Of a stretch of 64,000 nucleotides of DNA, positions 38,389-46,683 are shown piece by piece. Origin of the DNA: Nakamurella sp. A5-74 (GTDB taxonomy: Bacteria; Actinomycetota; Actinomycetes; Mycobacteriales; Nakamurellaceae); contig NZ_CP159218.1 of NCBI RefSeq assembly GCF_040438885.1, positions 868,001 to 932,000 on the forward strand, given 5' to 3'. Made by a program: the position numbers and the translations under genes. Position 1 is the first letter of the stretch; each line of letters begins with the position of its first letter. Under the pieces are notes generated by a model, which saw only the letters and a program-made list of their open reading frames with translations, searched no databases and had not been told where the DNA came from.

Positions 38389-40002
38389 TCAGCCGTCGCG
38401 GCGGGGACGTCGCAGCGTGAAGGTCTCGAACACCTCGAGGCCGCCGCCGACGCCCGTCACGTTGTAGTAGGTGACCTTCATGGTCGTCTCGCCGCCGCGG
38501 CGACCAGGGTCGACCTCGAATCCGGCGAACCCGTAGGCGTTGGCCGCGTCCCGCACGGCCGACCAGGGCGCCTGCTCGCGGACGTACACCGGCGGCCGCT
38601 TGCCGGTGGTGGGATCCGGGTCGCCGACGGAGACGATGACCCGACACTCCGGCGGGCTGGACAGCAACTGGTTCGAGGGTGCCGATGTACCGCCGCCGCC
38701 GAGCACCATGTGGACGGTGCCCCGGCTGGTGTCGACCGAGTGCGTCGCGGTCGACACGGGGGTCGGGGTGAGCGTCCGCGTGTCCGCGTGGCCCCGGAGC
38801 GGGTGGCTGCGCTCGTAGTGGTGCTCGTGGCCGCAGACGACCAGATCGACGCCGTAGCGGTCGAACAGCGGCAACCACTCCTGGCGGACGCCCAGGTCGG
38901 CGCCGTTGAAATTGTTGGCCGTGGAGATGGCGACCTGGTGCATGCACACCACGATCCAGTCGATGTCGCGATCGGCTCGGGCGGCCGCGAGTTCTCGCTC
39001 CAGCCAACGCTTCTGGGCGCCGCCGGAGTAGTCGTGGACGTAGGAGTCGCCGCCGTCCTGCAGGCACACGTCGTCATTGGCCAGCGAGATCACCCGGACC
39101 GCACCGGCGGTGAAGGAGTACCACAGACCACGCGTGACGTCCGTCTGACGGTCTGCGGCGGGCAGCTCGAAGTAGGTCTGGTAGGCCCGGTACCCGATCG
39201 GTCCGTTGCCGCGTTCGTTCTCGTGGTTGCCGGCCGATGGCATCCACGGACGGTTGCGGGCCGAGCGGGAGTTGTTCTCCCAGAAGTCGAACCAGGTGCG
39301 CACCCTGTCCTGAGCCAGGTTCGCGTAGCAGAGGTCACCGTTGAACAGGTGGAACATCGGAGCGACCTGTTCGACACCGGCCGTGGTGTCGCCGGCCGAG
39401 GGTGAACCGAGGTTGTCGTTGACCCAGGGGATCCGGGGCAGCGTGACACCCACCGGCGGTTGGAACAGCTTGCCGAGCGTCGGGGTGCCCTGGTCGCCGA
39501 AGCTGGTGAACGTCACCCGGGTCCGGCCACGCGGCACGGTCGAGAACTGACCGAACTGCGGCGCCGCCCCCGCGTGCAGCGCCGCGTAGAGGTAGTCGGT
39601 TCCTGGTGCGAGCCGGTCGAAGCGGGCGTGGTGGGCGTACACGGTGACACCGCCCTGCTGGTCGAGGTAGCTCCGGGTGGTCGCCTTCGCCGAGGCCAGG
39701 AACTCCCCGTCCGGTCGGCCGATCACGGCTCGGGCGCCGGAGACGGGCGTCAGGGTGTGCCAGCTGACGACGACCTGCCTGGAGGCATCGTGCCCGAACT
39801 GCAGGTGCAGGCCGTTGACCTGCTGCTGCGGGCCTCGACCGGCGGCGCTGTCGCGACGGCCGTCCGGATCGACGGCGCCGGTACGACCGCTCGGCGGGGA
39901 GGCCTCGGCGGCTTGAGCGCCGCCGACCGCGGCGCCGGCGGCGACCACGCCCGCGCTGATCAGCAGGCGTCGGCGGGACAGGTCGGCGATGTCGTTGCTC
40001 AT
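38389..40002 (-). CDS. Tat-exported purple acid phosphatase-like metallophosphoesterase
   Basis: The 537-residue protein has a twin-arginine signal (SRRRLLISAGVVAAGAAVGGA). A fibronectin-like purple acid phosphatase N-domain follows (LHLQFGHDASRQVVVSWHT), then the metallophosphoesterase core with FTSFGDQG, FNGDLCYANL, SAGNHENE, CMHQVAIS and GHEHHYERSHPL. These supply the Asp, Tyr, Asn and His metal ligands expected for a binuclear centre. It probably releases phosphate outside the cell. I prefer ATG 40002; GTG 40011 is also open. It starts back-to-back with dnaX. Confidence 0.88.
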   Translation of the reverse strand: MSNDIADLSRRRLLISAGVVAAGAAVGGAQAAEASPPSGRTGAVDPDGRRDSAAGRGPQQQVNGLHLQFGHDASRQVVVSWHTLTPVSGARAVIGRPDGEFLASAKATTRSYLDQQGGVTVYAHHARFDRLAPGTDYLYAALHAGAAPQFGQFSTVPRGRTRVTFTSFGDQGTPTLGKLFQPPVGVTLPRIPWVNDNLGSPSAGDTTAGVEQVAPMFHLFNGDLCYANLAQDRVRTWFDFWENNSRSARNRPWMPSAGNHENERGNGPIGYRAYQTYFELPAADRQTDVTRGLWYSFTAGAVRVISLANDDVCLQDGGDSYVHDYSGGAQKRWLERELAAARADRDIDWIVVCMHQVAISTANNFNGADLGVRQEWLPLFDRYGVDLVVCGHEHHYERSHPLRGHADTRTLTPTPVSTATHSVDTSRGTVHMVLGGGGTSAPSNQLLSSPPECRVIVSVGDPDPTTGKRPPVYVREQAPWSAVRDAANAYGFAGFEVDPGRRGGETTMKVTYYNVTGVGGGLEVFETFTLRRPRRDG

Positions 40003-40139
40003 GGCACCCACTATCGGTGCGGACCGGCGGCGGCGCAGGGTGCCGTCGGTGAACGCTCGGCGAACGGGACCCAGCCGGTACCGCGCGAGCGGCTGGGCTG
40101 AGCTCGCCCGTCGTCGGTGGCCGCACGTAGTCTCCTACC

Positions 40140-42650
40140 GTGGCCCTGGCTCTCTATCGCAAGTACCGTCCGGCGACGTTCGCCGAGTTGATCGGGCAGG
40201 ACCATGTCACCGATCCGCTCCGCATCGCGCTCGCCGCCGGTCGGATCAACCATGCCTACCTGTTCTCCGGGCCGCGCGGCTGTGGCAAGACCTCCAGCGC
40301 CCGGATCCTTGCGCGCAGCCTGAACTGCGAGCAGGGTCCGACCCCGGATCCGTGCGGCGTCTGCGACAGCTGTGTCGCCCTGGCACCCGAGGGCTCCGGA
40401 TCGTTGGACGTCGTGGAGATGGATGCGGCCAGCCACGGCGGCGTCGACGACACCCGTGAGCTCCGCGATCGGGCGTTCTACATGCCTGCGCAGTCGCGCT
40501 ATCGGGTGTTCATCATCGACGAGGCGCACATGGTCTCGCCGCAGGGCTTCAACGCGCTGCTCAAGATCGTCGAGGAGCCACCGGAGCACCTCGTCTTCAT
40601 CTTCGCGACCACCGAACCGGAGAAGGTGCTCACCACCATCCGGTCGCGGACGCACCACTATCCGTTCCGGCTGATCCCGCCCGCCACCATGCGCACGCTG
40701 GTGGAGAACCTGTGCCGGCAGGAAGGGGTCACCGTCGATCCCGCCGTCTTCTCGCTGGTGATCAGGGCGGGCGGTGGTTCGGCTCGCGACACCCTGTCGG
40801 TGCTCGACCAGCTGCTCGCCGGTGCCGGTCCGGACGGTGTCAGCTACGCGAACGCGGTCGCGCTGCTCGGGGTCACCGACGCGGCACTGCTCGACGAGAT
40901 GGCCGACGCGTTGGCCGCCGCCGACGCCGCCACCGTGTTCGGGGTTGTCGACAAGGTGGTCGAGGCCGGCCACGATCCGCGTCGGTTCGCGGCCGATCTG
41001 CTGCAACGCCTCCGGGATCTGATTCTGCTCAAGGCCGTGCCGGATGCGGGACCACGCGGGCTGATCGACGCGCCGGACGACGAGCTCGCCTCGATGACCG
41101 CGCAGGCCGACAAGATCGGCGCCGGCACCCTGAGCCGGCTCGCGGACGTGGTGCACACGGGTCTGGTCGACATGCGCGGCACCACCGCTCCCCGCCTGGT
41201 GCTCGAGCTGATGTGTGCCCGGATGCTGTTGCCGCACGCCGCGGACGATGATGCCGCTTTCCTGCAGCGTCTGGAGCGGGTGGAGCGGCGGATGGACATC
41301 GCGGCTGCCCCCGGAACCGGCGCCGCCGAACCCGCGGCCGCGCGGCCCGCAGTTGCTGCTGTGCGTCCTGAACCCGCTGCCGTGCGTCCTGACCCGGCTG
41401 CCGCGCGTCCTGAACCCACTGCCGCGCCATCCGAACCTGCTGCGGTGCGTCGCGTGCCGGCGGCCACCCCGGCTGCCCGGGCAGCCGTGATCCCGGCGAC
41501 GTCCGAGTCGCACTCGGCGCCGGGAGACGCGGGAACCTCCGCGTCCGGACCGGCCTCCCCCCGACCCGAGGCCACGCCGGGACCTATGCCCTCTGAACGC
41601 GAGCCCTCCCCACCCGCGGACGGTGCGCCGTCCACATCGCAGCGGGCTGGGCAGCCGGGTTCGGCATCCGCTCCCGAACCTGCAGGGCCGCCCGCGAGAG
41701 CGGCCTCCTCGCTGGGACTGCCACAGCGACCGACTCTGAGTGCCCAGCAGGGCCGGCCAAAGCCTCCGGCAGCAGGGCCCACGGCAGATCAGCGTCCAAC
41801 AGCACAGCCTGCCGCAGCACAATCTGCAGAAGACCGACCTCAAGCGGCGCAACTTCCGGCAGCTCAGCCGCCGGCCGCCCGGCAGGCCGCCCCTGCGGTC
41901 GACCGTCCGGCCGCGGAACCTTCGGAGACCGGGCAGCCCCCGACGGCGAAGCCGCAGCGCCCGACGCCGGAGCACCCCGGAGACCGATCGGCCGAGGCCG
42001 ACCGGGACCGGCAGCCCGCGGCAGCGCCCCCCGAGGGCGGGCCACGGCGGGCCGGTGGCGCCGAGATCGGCGTCGTGGATGTCCGGCGGGTCTGGCAGGA
42101 CGTGTTGAAGGACGTCCAGCGCCGCCGCCGGGCCACCCAGATCCTGCTCGAGTCGGCGACCGTCGCGGGAGTCGAAGGGCGCACCCTGAAGTTGTCGATG
42201 CCCACCGCCGGGATGGCCAGGCGGGTGGTCGAGACGGGTAACGCCGAGCCGTTGCGCGCGGCTCTGCACCAGGTGCTGGGAGTCGACTGGGCGATCGACT
42301 GCAGCTCGGACCAGCAGGCTGCGAACGGCCAGCGACCCGACTCCCGGCCGTCCAGCGCGGCAGCGCCACGTCCGGCCACTCCGGCCCGGAGCCAGGAACC
42401 GCAGCGTGCGGCCCCTCGCTCGAACGGCTCAAGCCGTGCACAGGCGGTCCCCGCCGCCGACGACTGGCCGATGCCCGAGGCGCCTCCGGACCCGGATGAT
42501 CCGGCGTTCGAGGACGAGATCCCCGACGACTACGGAGATCCCGCCGCCGCTGCATCCCCAGCCTCTGTCCACGACCCGGAGGAAGCTGCGATGACGCTGC
42601 TCGCCTCCGAGCTCGGTGGCAAGAAGTGGGATCCCGACCGCTCCCCCTGA
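40140..42650 (+). CDS. dnaX: DNA polymerase III gamma/tau subunit
   Basis: The 836-residue clamp-loader ATPase begins at GTG 40140 (ALALYRKYRPATFAELIGQD). It has Walker A GPRGCGKTS, a zinc-binding cluster CEQGPTPDPCGVCDSC, Walker B FIIDEAH and sensor EPEKVLTTIRSR. After the clamp-loader domains comes a Pro/Ala/Arg-rich linker of about 270 residues, then a conserved C-terminal block (IGVVDVRRVWQDVLKDVQRRRRATQ). It loads the sliding clamp at the replication fork. I saw no clear frameshift signal for a separate gamma form. Confidence 0.95.
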   Translation: MALALYRKYRPATFAELIGQDHVTDPLRIALAAGRINHAYLFSGPRGCGKTSSARILARSLNCEQGPTPDPCGVCDSCVALAPEGSGSLDVVEMDAASHGGVDDTRELRDRAFYMPAQSRYRVFIIDEAHMVSPQGFNALLKIVEEPPEHLVFIFATTEPEKVLTTIRSRTHHYPFRLIPPATMRTLVENLCRQEGVTVDPAVFSLVIRAGGGSARDTLSVLDQLLAGAGPDGVSYANAVALLGVTDAALLDEMADALAAADAATVFGVVDKVVEAGHDPRRFAADLLQRLRDLILLKAVPDAGPRGLIDAPDDELASMTAQADKIGAGTLSRLADVVHTGLVDMRGTTAPRLVLELMCARMLLPHAADDDAAFLQRLERVERRMDIAAAPGTGAAEPAAARPAVAAVRPEPAAVRPDPAAARPEPTAAPSEPAAVRRVPAATPAARAAVIPATSESHSAPGDAGTSASGPASPRPEATPGPMPSEREPSPPADGAPSTSQRAGQPGSASAPEPAGPPARAASSLGLPQRPTLSAQQGRPKPPAAGPTADQRPTAQPAAAQSAEDRPQAAQLPAAQPPAARQAAPAVDRPAAEPSETGQPPTAKPQRPTPEHPGDRSAEADRDRQPAAAPPEGGPRRAGGAEIGVVDVRRVWQDVLKDVQRRRRATQILLESATVAGVEGRTLKLSMPTAGMARRVVETGNAEPLRAALHQVLGVDWAIDCSSDQQAANGQRPDSRPSSAAAPRPATPARSQEPQRAAPRSNGSSRAQAVPAADDWPMPEAPPDPDDPAFEDEIPDDYGDPAAAASPASVHDPEEAAMTLLASELGGKKWDPDRSP

Positions 42651-42652
42651 AC

Positions 42653-42686
42653 GACGAGACCGGCCCCGTCGGGGGCCGGTCTCGTC
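42653..42686 (+). terminator. Terminator after dnaX
   Basis: GACGAGACCGGCCCC at 42653-42667 pairs perfectly over 15 bases with 42672-42686 around a four-base loop, three bases after the dnaX stop. It lies between the convergent dnaX and metB genes and, as a symmetric hairpin, may serve both. Confidence 0.8.
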
Positions 42687-42726
42687 CTGCGCGTGTCGGA
42701 AACGCGGACGTGCGTTCCGTTGCCCG

Positions 42727-44001
42727 TCAGCTCACCCGGGCGAGGACCCGTCCCGGGGCCGGCAGCTCCTCGGCGATCTCTGTGGGTCCGGTCGGACAGG
42801 TTGCCGCGAGCGCCCGGTCGAGGCCGTCCAGCACATCGGCCACCAGATCCTGGGCCAGCTCGATCCCGACCGACAGTCGCAGCAGACCCGCACCGATGCC
42901 TGCCACCGCGCGCGCTTCGGCGCTCATCGACGCATGGGTCATGGTGGCGGGGTGGGCCACGAGACTCTCTGTACCGCCGAGCGACTCGGCCAGTGAGAAG
43001 CACCGCAGGCCCTGCAGGAAGGCGCGGACGGCCGTCTCGCCACCGGCCAGATCGATCGAGAACATCGCGCCGAACCCGTCCTGCTGCTTGGCGGCGATCT
43101 CGTGGCCCGGGTGCGAGGTGAGGCCGGGGTAGTACACGCAGCCCACCGCGGGGTGCGCCGCGATGGCATTGACGATCGCCGTCGCGTTCTCCTGGTGCGC
43201 CCGGATGCGGGTGTGCAGCGTTCGCAGCCCACGCACCGTCAGGTAACTGTCGAAGGGGCTGCCGGACAGGCCCAGCACGTTGCTCCAGTAGGCGATCTGC
43301 TCGGCCAGCTCACCGGTCCTCGCGATCACGGCGCCACCCACGACGTCGCTGTGGCCGTTGATGTACTTGGTCGTCGAATGCACGACGAGGTCGACCCCGA
43401 ACTCGAAGGGCCGCTGCAGGATCGGCGACAGGAAGGTGTTGTCGGCCACGACGAGGGCGCCGACCGCATGCGCAGCCCTGGTCACCAGCTCGATGTCGGT
43501 GACCCGCAGCAGCGGGTTCGACGGCGTCTCCAACCAGACCACCGTCGGGCCGGCCTCGAGCGCCGCATTGACCGCGTCCTGGTCGCCGAAATCGACGGTC
43601 ACCAACTCGAACTGGCCGCGCGAGGAGAGGGTGTCGAACAGTCGCCAGGTTCCGCCGTAGCAGTCGTGCGGGATGACGATCGTGTCGCCGGGACACAGCA
43701 GTGCGTTGACACACAAGGTGATGGCGCTCATCCCGGTCGAGGTGATGCTGGCACCGGCGCCACCCTCGAGGGTGCTCAGCGCCTCGGCGAGCACGTCCCG
43801 GGTGGGGTTGCCGCTGCGGGTGTAGTCGTACTGGCGCGGCTCGTCGAAACCGGCGAAGGAGAAGTTGCTCGACAGGTAGAGGGGCGGGATGATCGCGCCC
43901 TGCGCCGGGTCCGAGTCGATGCCGGTGCGCAAGCCTCGCGTCAGCTGCGAGACGGCTCGAGGAGTGTCGGAACAGGCGGCGGGGGAGTCCTGCTGCGTCA
44001 T
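42727..44001 (-). CDS. metB: Cystathionine gamma-synthase/lyase family enzyme
   Basis: The 424-residue PLP enzyme starts at ATG 44001 (MTQQDSPAACSD); the longer open frame upstream is the riboswitch leader. It has YDYTRSGNPTRDVLAE, SITSTGMSAI, VADNTFLSP and the PLP lysine in HSTTKYINGHSDVVGG. Known role: cystathionine formation from an activated homoserine and cysteine, or cystathionine cleavage; the two are hard to tell apart by sequence. A SAM riboswitch upstream supports methionine biosynthesis and the metB assignment. Confidence 0.85.
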   Translation of the reverse strand: MTQQDSPAACSDTPRAVSQLTRGLRTGIDSDPAQGAIIPPLYLSSNFSFAGFDEPRQYDYTRSGNPTRDVLAEALSTLEGGAGASITSTGMSAITLCVNALLCPGDTIVIPHDCYGGTWRLFDTLSSRGQFELVTVDFGDQDAVNAALEAGPTVVWLETPSNPLLRVTDIELVTRAAHAVGALVVADNTFLSPILQRPFEFGVDLVVHSTTKYINGHSDVVGGAVIARTGELAEQIAYWSNVLGLSGSPFDSYLTVRGLRTLHTRIRAHQENATAIVNAIAAHPAVGCVYYPGLTSHPGHEIAAKQQDGFGAMFSIDLAGGETAVRAFLQGLRCFSLAESLGGTESLVAHPATMTHASMSAEARAVAGIGAGLLRLSVGIELAQDLVADVLDGLDRALAATCPTGPTEIAEELPAPGRVLARVS

Positions 44002-44113
44002 GTCGTGCCTTTCCCAGGAGTCAGGCTTGCCAACCTGCTGAGGGAAGTTTCGGCGAACGCCGGAGAGAGGTTCACGTGAGGGCGGAACGCCACCGAAGGG
44101 CCCGTCGTCACGC

Positions 44114-44229
44114 TCCATCTTCCGGGGCCCGAGAAACAGCTCCGCAGGATTTGGCACCTTTCTCGTGGATTGCTCCACGAGAGGCTGCCCCGGCTTCATC
44201 GGGCCTGTCCCTCTGCCGGTCTTGATGGA
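44114..44229 (-). promoter_or_regulatory. SAM riboswitch (SAM-I/IV family) upstream of metB
   Basis: On the minus strand TCCATC (44224-44229) and GATGGA (44114-44119) form the closing stem P1. Between them lie the conserved AGAGGGACAGGCCCGATG and GAAGCCGGGGCAGCC elements, then a hairpin CTCGTGG/CCACGAG and GGTGCCAAATCCTGCGGA (44141-44158). This is the S-box core that binds S-adenosylmethionine. The metB start is 112 bases downstream, leaving room for an expression platform. High SAM should lower metB expression. Sub-family assignment (SAM-I versus SAM-I/IV variant) needs a covariance search. Confidence 0.85.
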
Positions 44230-44314
44230 TTGCGCTTCCGACGATAACCCCCGATCCCGATCCTGACAACCCGCCGCCGGAATCGGGTCTCCGGTCGCGT
44301 CGTAGGCTGCCCGG

Positions 44315-45088
44315 ATGATCGCTCTGGTGCGCCGTCCTGCCACCTCTCTCGCCGACGGCATGGTGACGTTCATCGAACGCTCCCCGATCGACCTGGAGCT
44401 GGCGCTCCGGCAATGGGCCGCCTATGTCGCCGTACTGCAGCAGTCGGGGTGGCAGATCGTCGAGGTCCCGCCGGACGACGCGCTGCCGGACTCGGTGTTC
44501 GTCGAGGACACGGTGGTGATGTTCGGTGACGTCGCGGTGCTCACCAACCCGAACCGGCCGCAGCGCCACCCGGAGATCCGTGACACCGCAACGGTTGTCG
44601 AATCGCTGGGAATCCCGCTGTTGCGGCTGGAGGATCCGGCGGCGATGGACGGCGGTGACGTGCTCAAGGTCGGACGGACCGTCTACGTGGGGCTCACCGC
44701 ATCGACGAACCAGGCTGCCGCAGATCAGCTGACCCAGTGGCTCACTCCGCGGGGATGGACGGTGGTGGCGATCCCGTTGACGAAGGCGCTCCATCTCAAG
44801 AGCGCGGTGACCGCGCTGCCCGACGGCACGATCATCGGGTACCTGCCGCTGGTGGACGAGGTCGAGCGCTATCCGACCTTCCTCGCCATGCCGGAGGAGG
44901 GTGGCTCCCACGTGGTGGTGATCGGTGAGAACGCGATCGTGATGAGCTCCGACGCCCCCGAATCCGCCGCGCTGCTGCGGGATCGGGGGATCGACGTGAC
45001 CGAGGTGGACATCGGCGAGTTCACCAAGCTCGAGGGGTGCGTGACTTGCCTCAGCGTCCGGATCCGAGAGGCCGTCCCTTCCTTGTGA
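44315..45088 (+). CDS. ddaH: Dimethylarginine dimethylaminohydrolase-like enzyme
   Basis: The 257-residue protein matches the amidinotransferase-superfamily DDAH pattern: FIERSPIDLELALRQW, DSVFVEDTVVMFGDVAVLTNP, DGGDVLKVGRTVYVG, LHLKSAVTALPDG with the catalytic His, and KLEGCVTCLSVRI near the end with the catalytic Cys. Known reaction: hydrolysis of N-omega-methylated arginines to citrulline and methylamines. It is divergent from the metB leader. A relative using other guanidino substrates cannot be excluded. Confidence 0.85.
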   Translation: MIALVRRPATSLADGMVTFIERSPIDLELALRQWAAYVAVLQQSGWQIVEVPPDDALPDSVFVEDTVVMFGDVAVLTNPNRPQRHPEIRDTATVVESLGIPLLRLEDPAAMDGGDVLKVGRTVYVGLTASTNQAAADQLTQWLTPRGWTVVAIPLTKALHLKSAVTALPDGTIIGYLPLVDEVERYPTFLAMPEEGGSHVVVIGENAIVMSSDAPESAALLRDRGIDVTEVDIGEFTKLEGCVTCLSVRIREAVPSL

Positions 45089-45391
45089 CCTCGCAGTACC
45101 AGCCAGAGATCGGGGCCGCGGAACGGGCGCGTCGAGATCCCGACGTGACGTGATCGGTTCTCGCGCAACGGATCGCGTCTCATCCCCACCCCGCTGACGC
45201 TCGGCGTGGACCCAGCTCGATCACCGAGATCACCGGTGACCGAGCAAGCGAGGAACGAGCGCGTCGAGATCCCGACGTGACGTGATCGGTTCTCGGGCAA
45301 CACATCTCGACTCGTTCGTTCGCTCGGTCATCGAACTCTCCGGTGATCGAGCAAGCGAGGAACGAGCGCGTCGAGATCCCGTCAGGACAGC
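45089..45391. repeat. Block of extragenic repeats
   Basis: This gene-free stretch holds three copies of one element. A 49-bp core (GAACGRGCGCGTCGAGATCC onward) lies at 45121-45169 and 45253-45301 with only two or three differences; 45360-45380 is a truncated third. The upstream arm, ending CCGAGCAAGCGAG or a close variant, lies at 45219-45252 and 45328-45359. Units are about 110-130 bases apart. A degenerate inverted copy is at 28398-28436. No transposase is linked. Confidence 0.8.
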
Positions 45392-45735
45392 TCAGGTGAG
45401 GGGATCCATCGGTGCGCCCGTCACCTCGAGGTCGTCGTTGCTCGGCAGCGCGGGGTGGGCCGAAGTGGGTCGGTCCAGGTAGTACAGCGCGGTCGAGGCG
45501 ATGTCGTCGGTGAGCAGGCGGTAGCGACCACCTGACATCCAGCCGAGCGCCTGGATGTCGACGCGCAGGTCGTCGCGGGAATGGATCGGGTCCACCACAT
45601 GCCAGCGGTCTGGTGGGGCGAAGCCGGTTCCTCGGGTGGCCCGAGCACCCACCGTGCGACCCGTCGCGGTCGCTCCCAGATCCGATGGTGATCGGCCAGG
45701 GTGACCGACCCCAACGCCGTCGCCCGGCCTGACAC
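45392..45735 (-). pseudogene. C-terminal remnant of a DUF2961/GH172-like gene
   Basis: On the minus strand the frame ending at 45392 reads RWHVVDPIHSRDDLRVDIQA, then LGWMSGGRYRLLTDDIASTA and LYYLDRPT. This is strikingly like the C-terminus of DUF2961 (GH172) proteins, which usually read RWHxxDPIxFxxDLRVxIQALGWRSGGRYLPLxDDIAS. Only about 60 residues match. A neighbouring frame carries a plausible continuation (VTLADHHRIWERP), suggesting a frameshift, and everything further upstream is missing. Intact relatives run to about 350-400 residues and cleave fructofuranosides or arabinofuranosides. The family call is by eye and needs a profile search. Confidence 0.55.
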
Positions 45736-45783
45736 CCCGTCCTGTTTGTCGCGGACATGTCCTACAAGTACACAAAGAACTGC

Positions 45784-45813
45784 TTGACCATAGCTCGGCG
45801 GCCGCTCTAGGTT
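45784..45813 (+). promoter_or_regulatory. Possible promoter of the GntR gene
   Basis: TTGACC at 45784-45789 and TAGGTT at 45808-45813 are separated by 18 bases, ahead of the GntR start at 45854. An imperfect palindrome centred on GGACATGTCC at 45753-45762, flanked by TTGT and ACAA, lies just upstream. Confidence 0.4.
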
Positions 45814-45853
45814 TCGTGCTCAGAGGAATTTCCCACCTCGCCTGCCCGCTTGA

Positions 45854-46621
45854 ATGAAGGAAATGGTGGCTAGCTTGTCCGACAAGACAGACGATTCTCT
45901 GGTTTCCGACAAGGCCTCGACCGAGAACCCGGTCCCCGCCCATCTGCGAATCCTGCGCACGCTGCGTGATCAACGCATCGGTCTCGGCGGCATCATTCCC
46001 AGCGAATCCGAGCTCTCCGCTGCATTGGCTGTCGGACGCCCGCAGATCCGTGAAGGTCTCCGCGTGCTGGAGGCGTTCGGTGCGATCGACGCCCGACAGG
46101 GAGCGCGTCGAGTCTGGCGTGGCTTCGACGGGACGACGTTCGGCGAACAGATCGGGGGCGTTCTCGGTGCGGGCGGTTCGTCGGCGCTGGCCGACTTCCT
46201 CGAACTGAGGCAGACCCTGGAGACCACGCTGCTCCCGCAGGCTGTCGACAAGATGACACCCCTGGATCTTGCCCGCCTTCGTGACCTGGCAGGCCGGATG
46301 ATCTCCGAGGCAGAGGCGGGACGGCCGTTCACACGTGAGGACGAGGAATTCCACCGCCTGATGTTCGCGGCCCTCGGTAACACCATGTTGCTGGGCCTGA
46401 TGACGGCGTACTGGCGGGTTTTCCATGCCTACACCGCGGGTCGACCCGCCGACGAAGACCGTCTTGCGGTCGCTCGCAAACACCTGGCGATCGCCGATGC
46501 CATCACGGACGGCGACATCAGACTGGCCGCGCACGAACTCGATGCCCACTTCTACGGCGTCAGGCGACGGGTGGTGTCACTGCGCGACCATCCGGAGCAG
46601 GAGGCCCGGCCTGCCGGTTGA
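45854..46621 (+). CDS. GntR-family regulator, FCD (FadR-type) subfamily
   Basis: The 255-residue protein has a GntR winged helix (IIPSESELSAALAVGRPQIREGLRVLEAFGAI) and an all-helical FCD ligand domain (FLELRQTLETTLLPQAV, EDEEFHRLMFAALGN, ARKHLAIADAITDGD) with the Asp/His metal ligands typical of sugar-acid sensors. It opens a seven-gene catabolic operon, so a sugar acid or its keto product is the likely ligand. A palindrome CTTGTCCGACAAG overlaps codons 7-11 from this start; a downstream start is possible. ATG 45863 is an alternative. Confidence 0.85.
   Translation: MKEMVASLSDKTDDSLVSDKASTENPVPAHLRILRTLRDQRIGLGGIIPSESELSAALAVGRPQIREGLRVLEAFGAIDARQGARRVWRGFDGTTFGEQIGGVLGAGGSSALADFLELRQTLETTLLPQAVDKMTPLDLARLRDLAGRMISEAEAGRPFTREDEEFHRLMFAALGNTMLLGLMTAYWRVFHAYTAGRPADEDRLAVARKHLAIADAITDGDIRLAAHELDAHFYGVRRRVVSLRDHPEQEARPAG
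45874..45886. promoter_or_regulatory. Palindrome CTTGTCCGACAAG overlapping the GntR gene start
   Basis: The perfect inverted repeat CTTGTC-C-GACAAG shares the core TTGTCNGACAA with the two sites at 6398 and 13553. It lies in the first codons of the FCD-type GntR gene, suggesting autoregulation by blocking elongation, or a leader if the true start is further downstream. Confidence 0.55.
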
Positions 46622-46683
46622 CGCTGCCGAATCACCGTCATCCCGCGTCAAGAACATCCGCTATTTCAACGAGGAGATACACG

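Noticed and set aside
40011-42269. 752-residue open frame opposite dnaX
   Set aside because: Gly/Arg-rich shadow of the dnaX linker; dnaX is complete on the plus strand.
40140-42650. Programmed frameshift producing a short gamma form of DnaX
   Set aside because: No A-rich slippery heptamer with a downstream stem-loop was found in the expected region.
45089-45391. Repeat block as a CRISPR array or insertion sequence
   Set aside because: Spacing is irregular, intervening sequence is itself repeated, and there is no transposase or cas gene.
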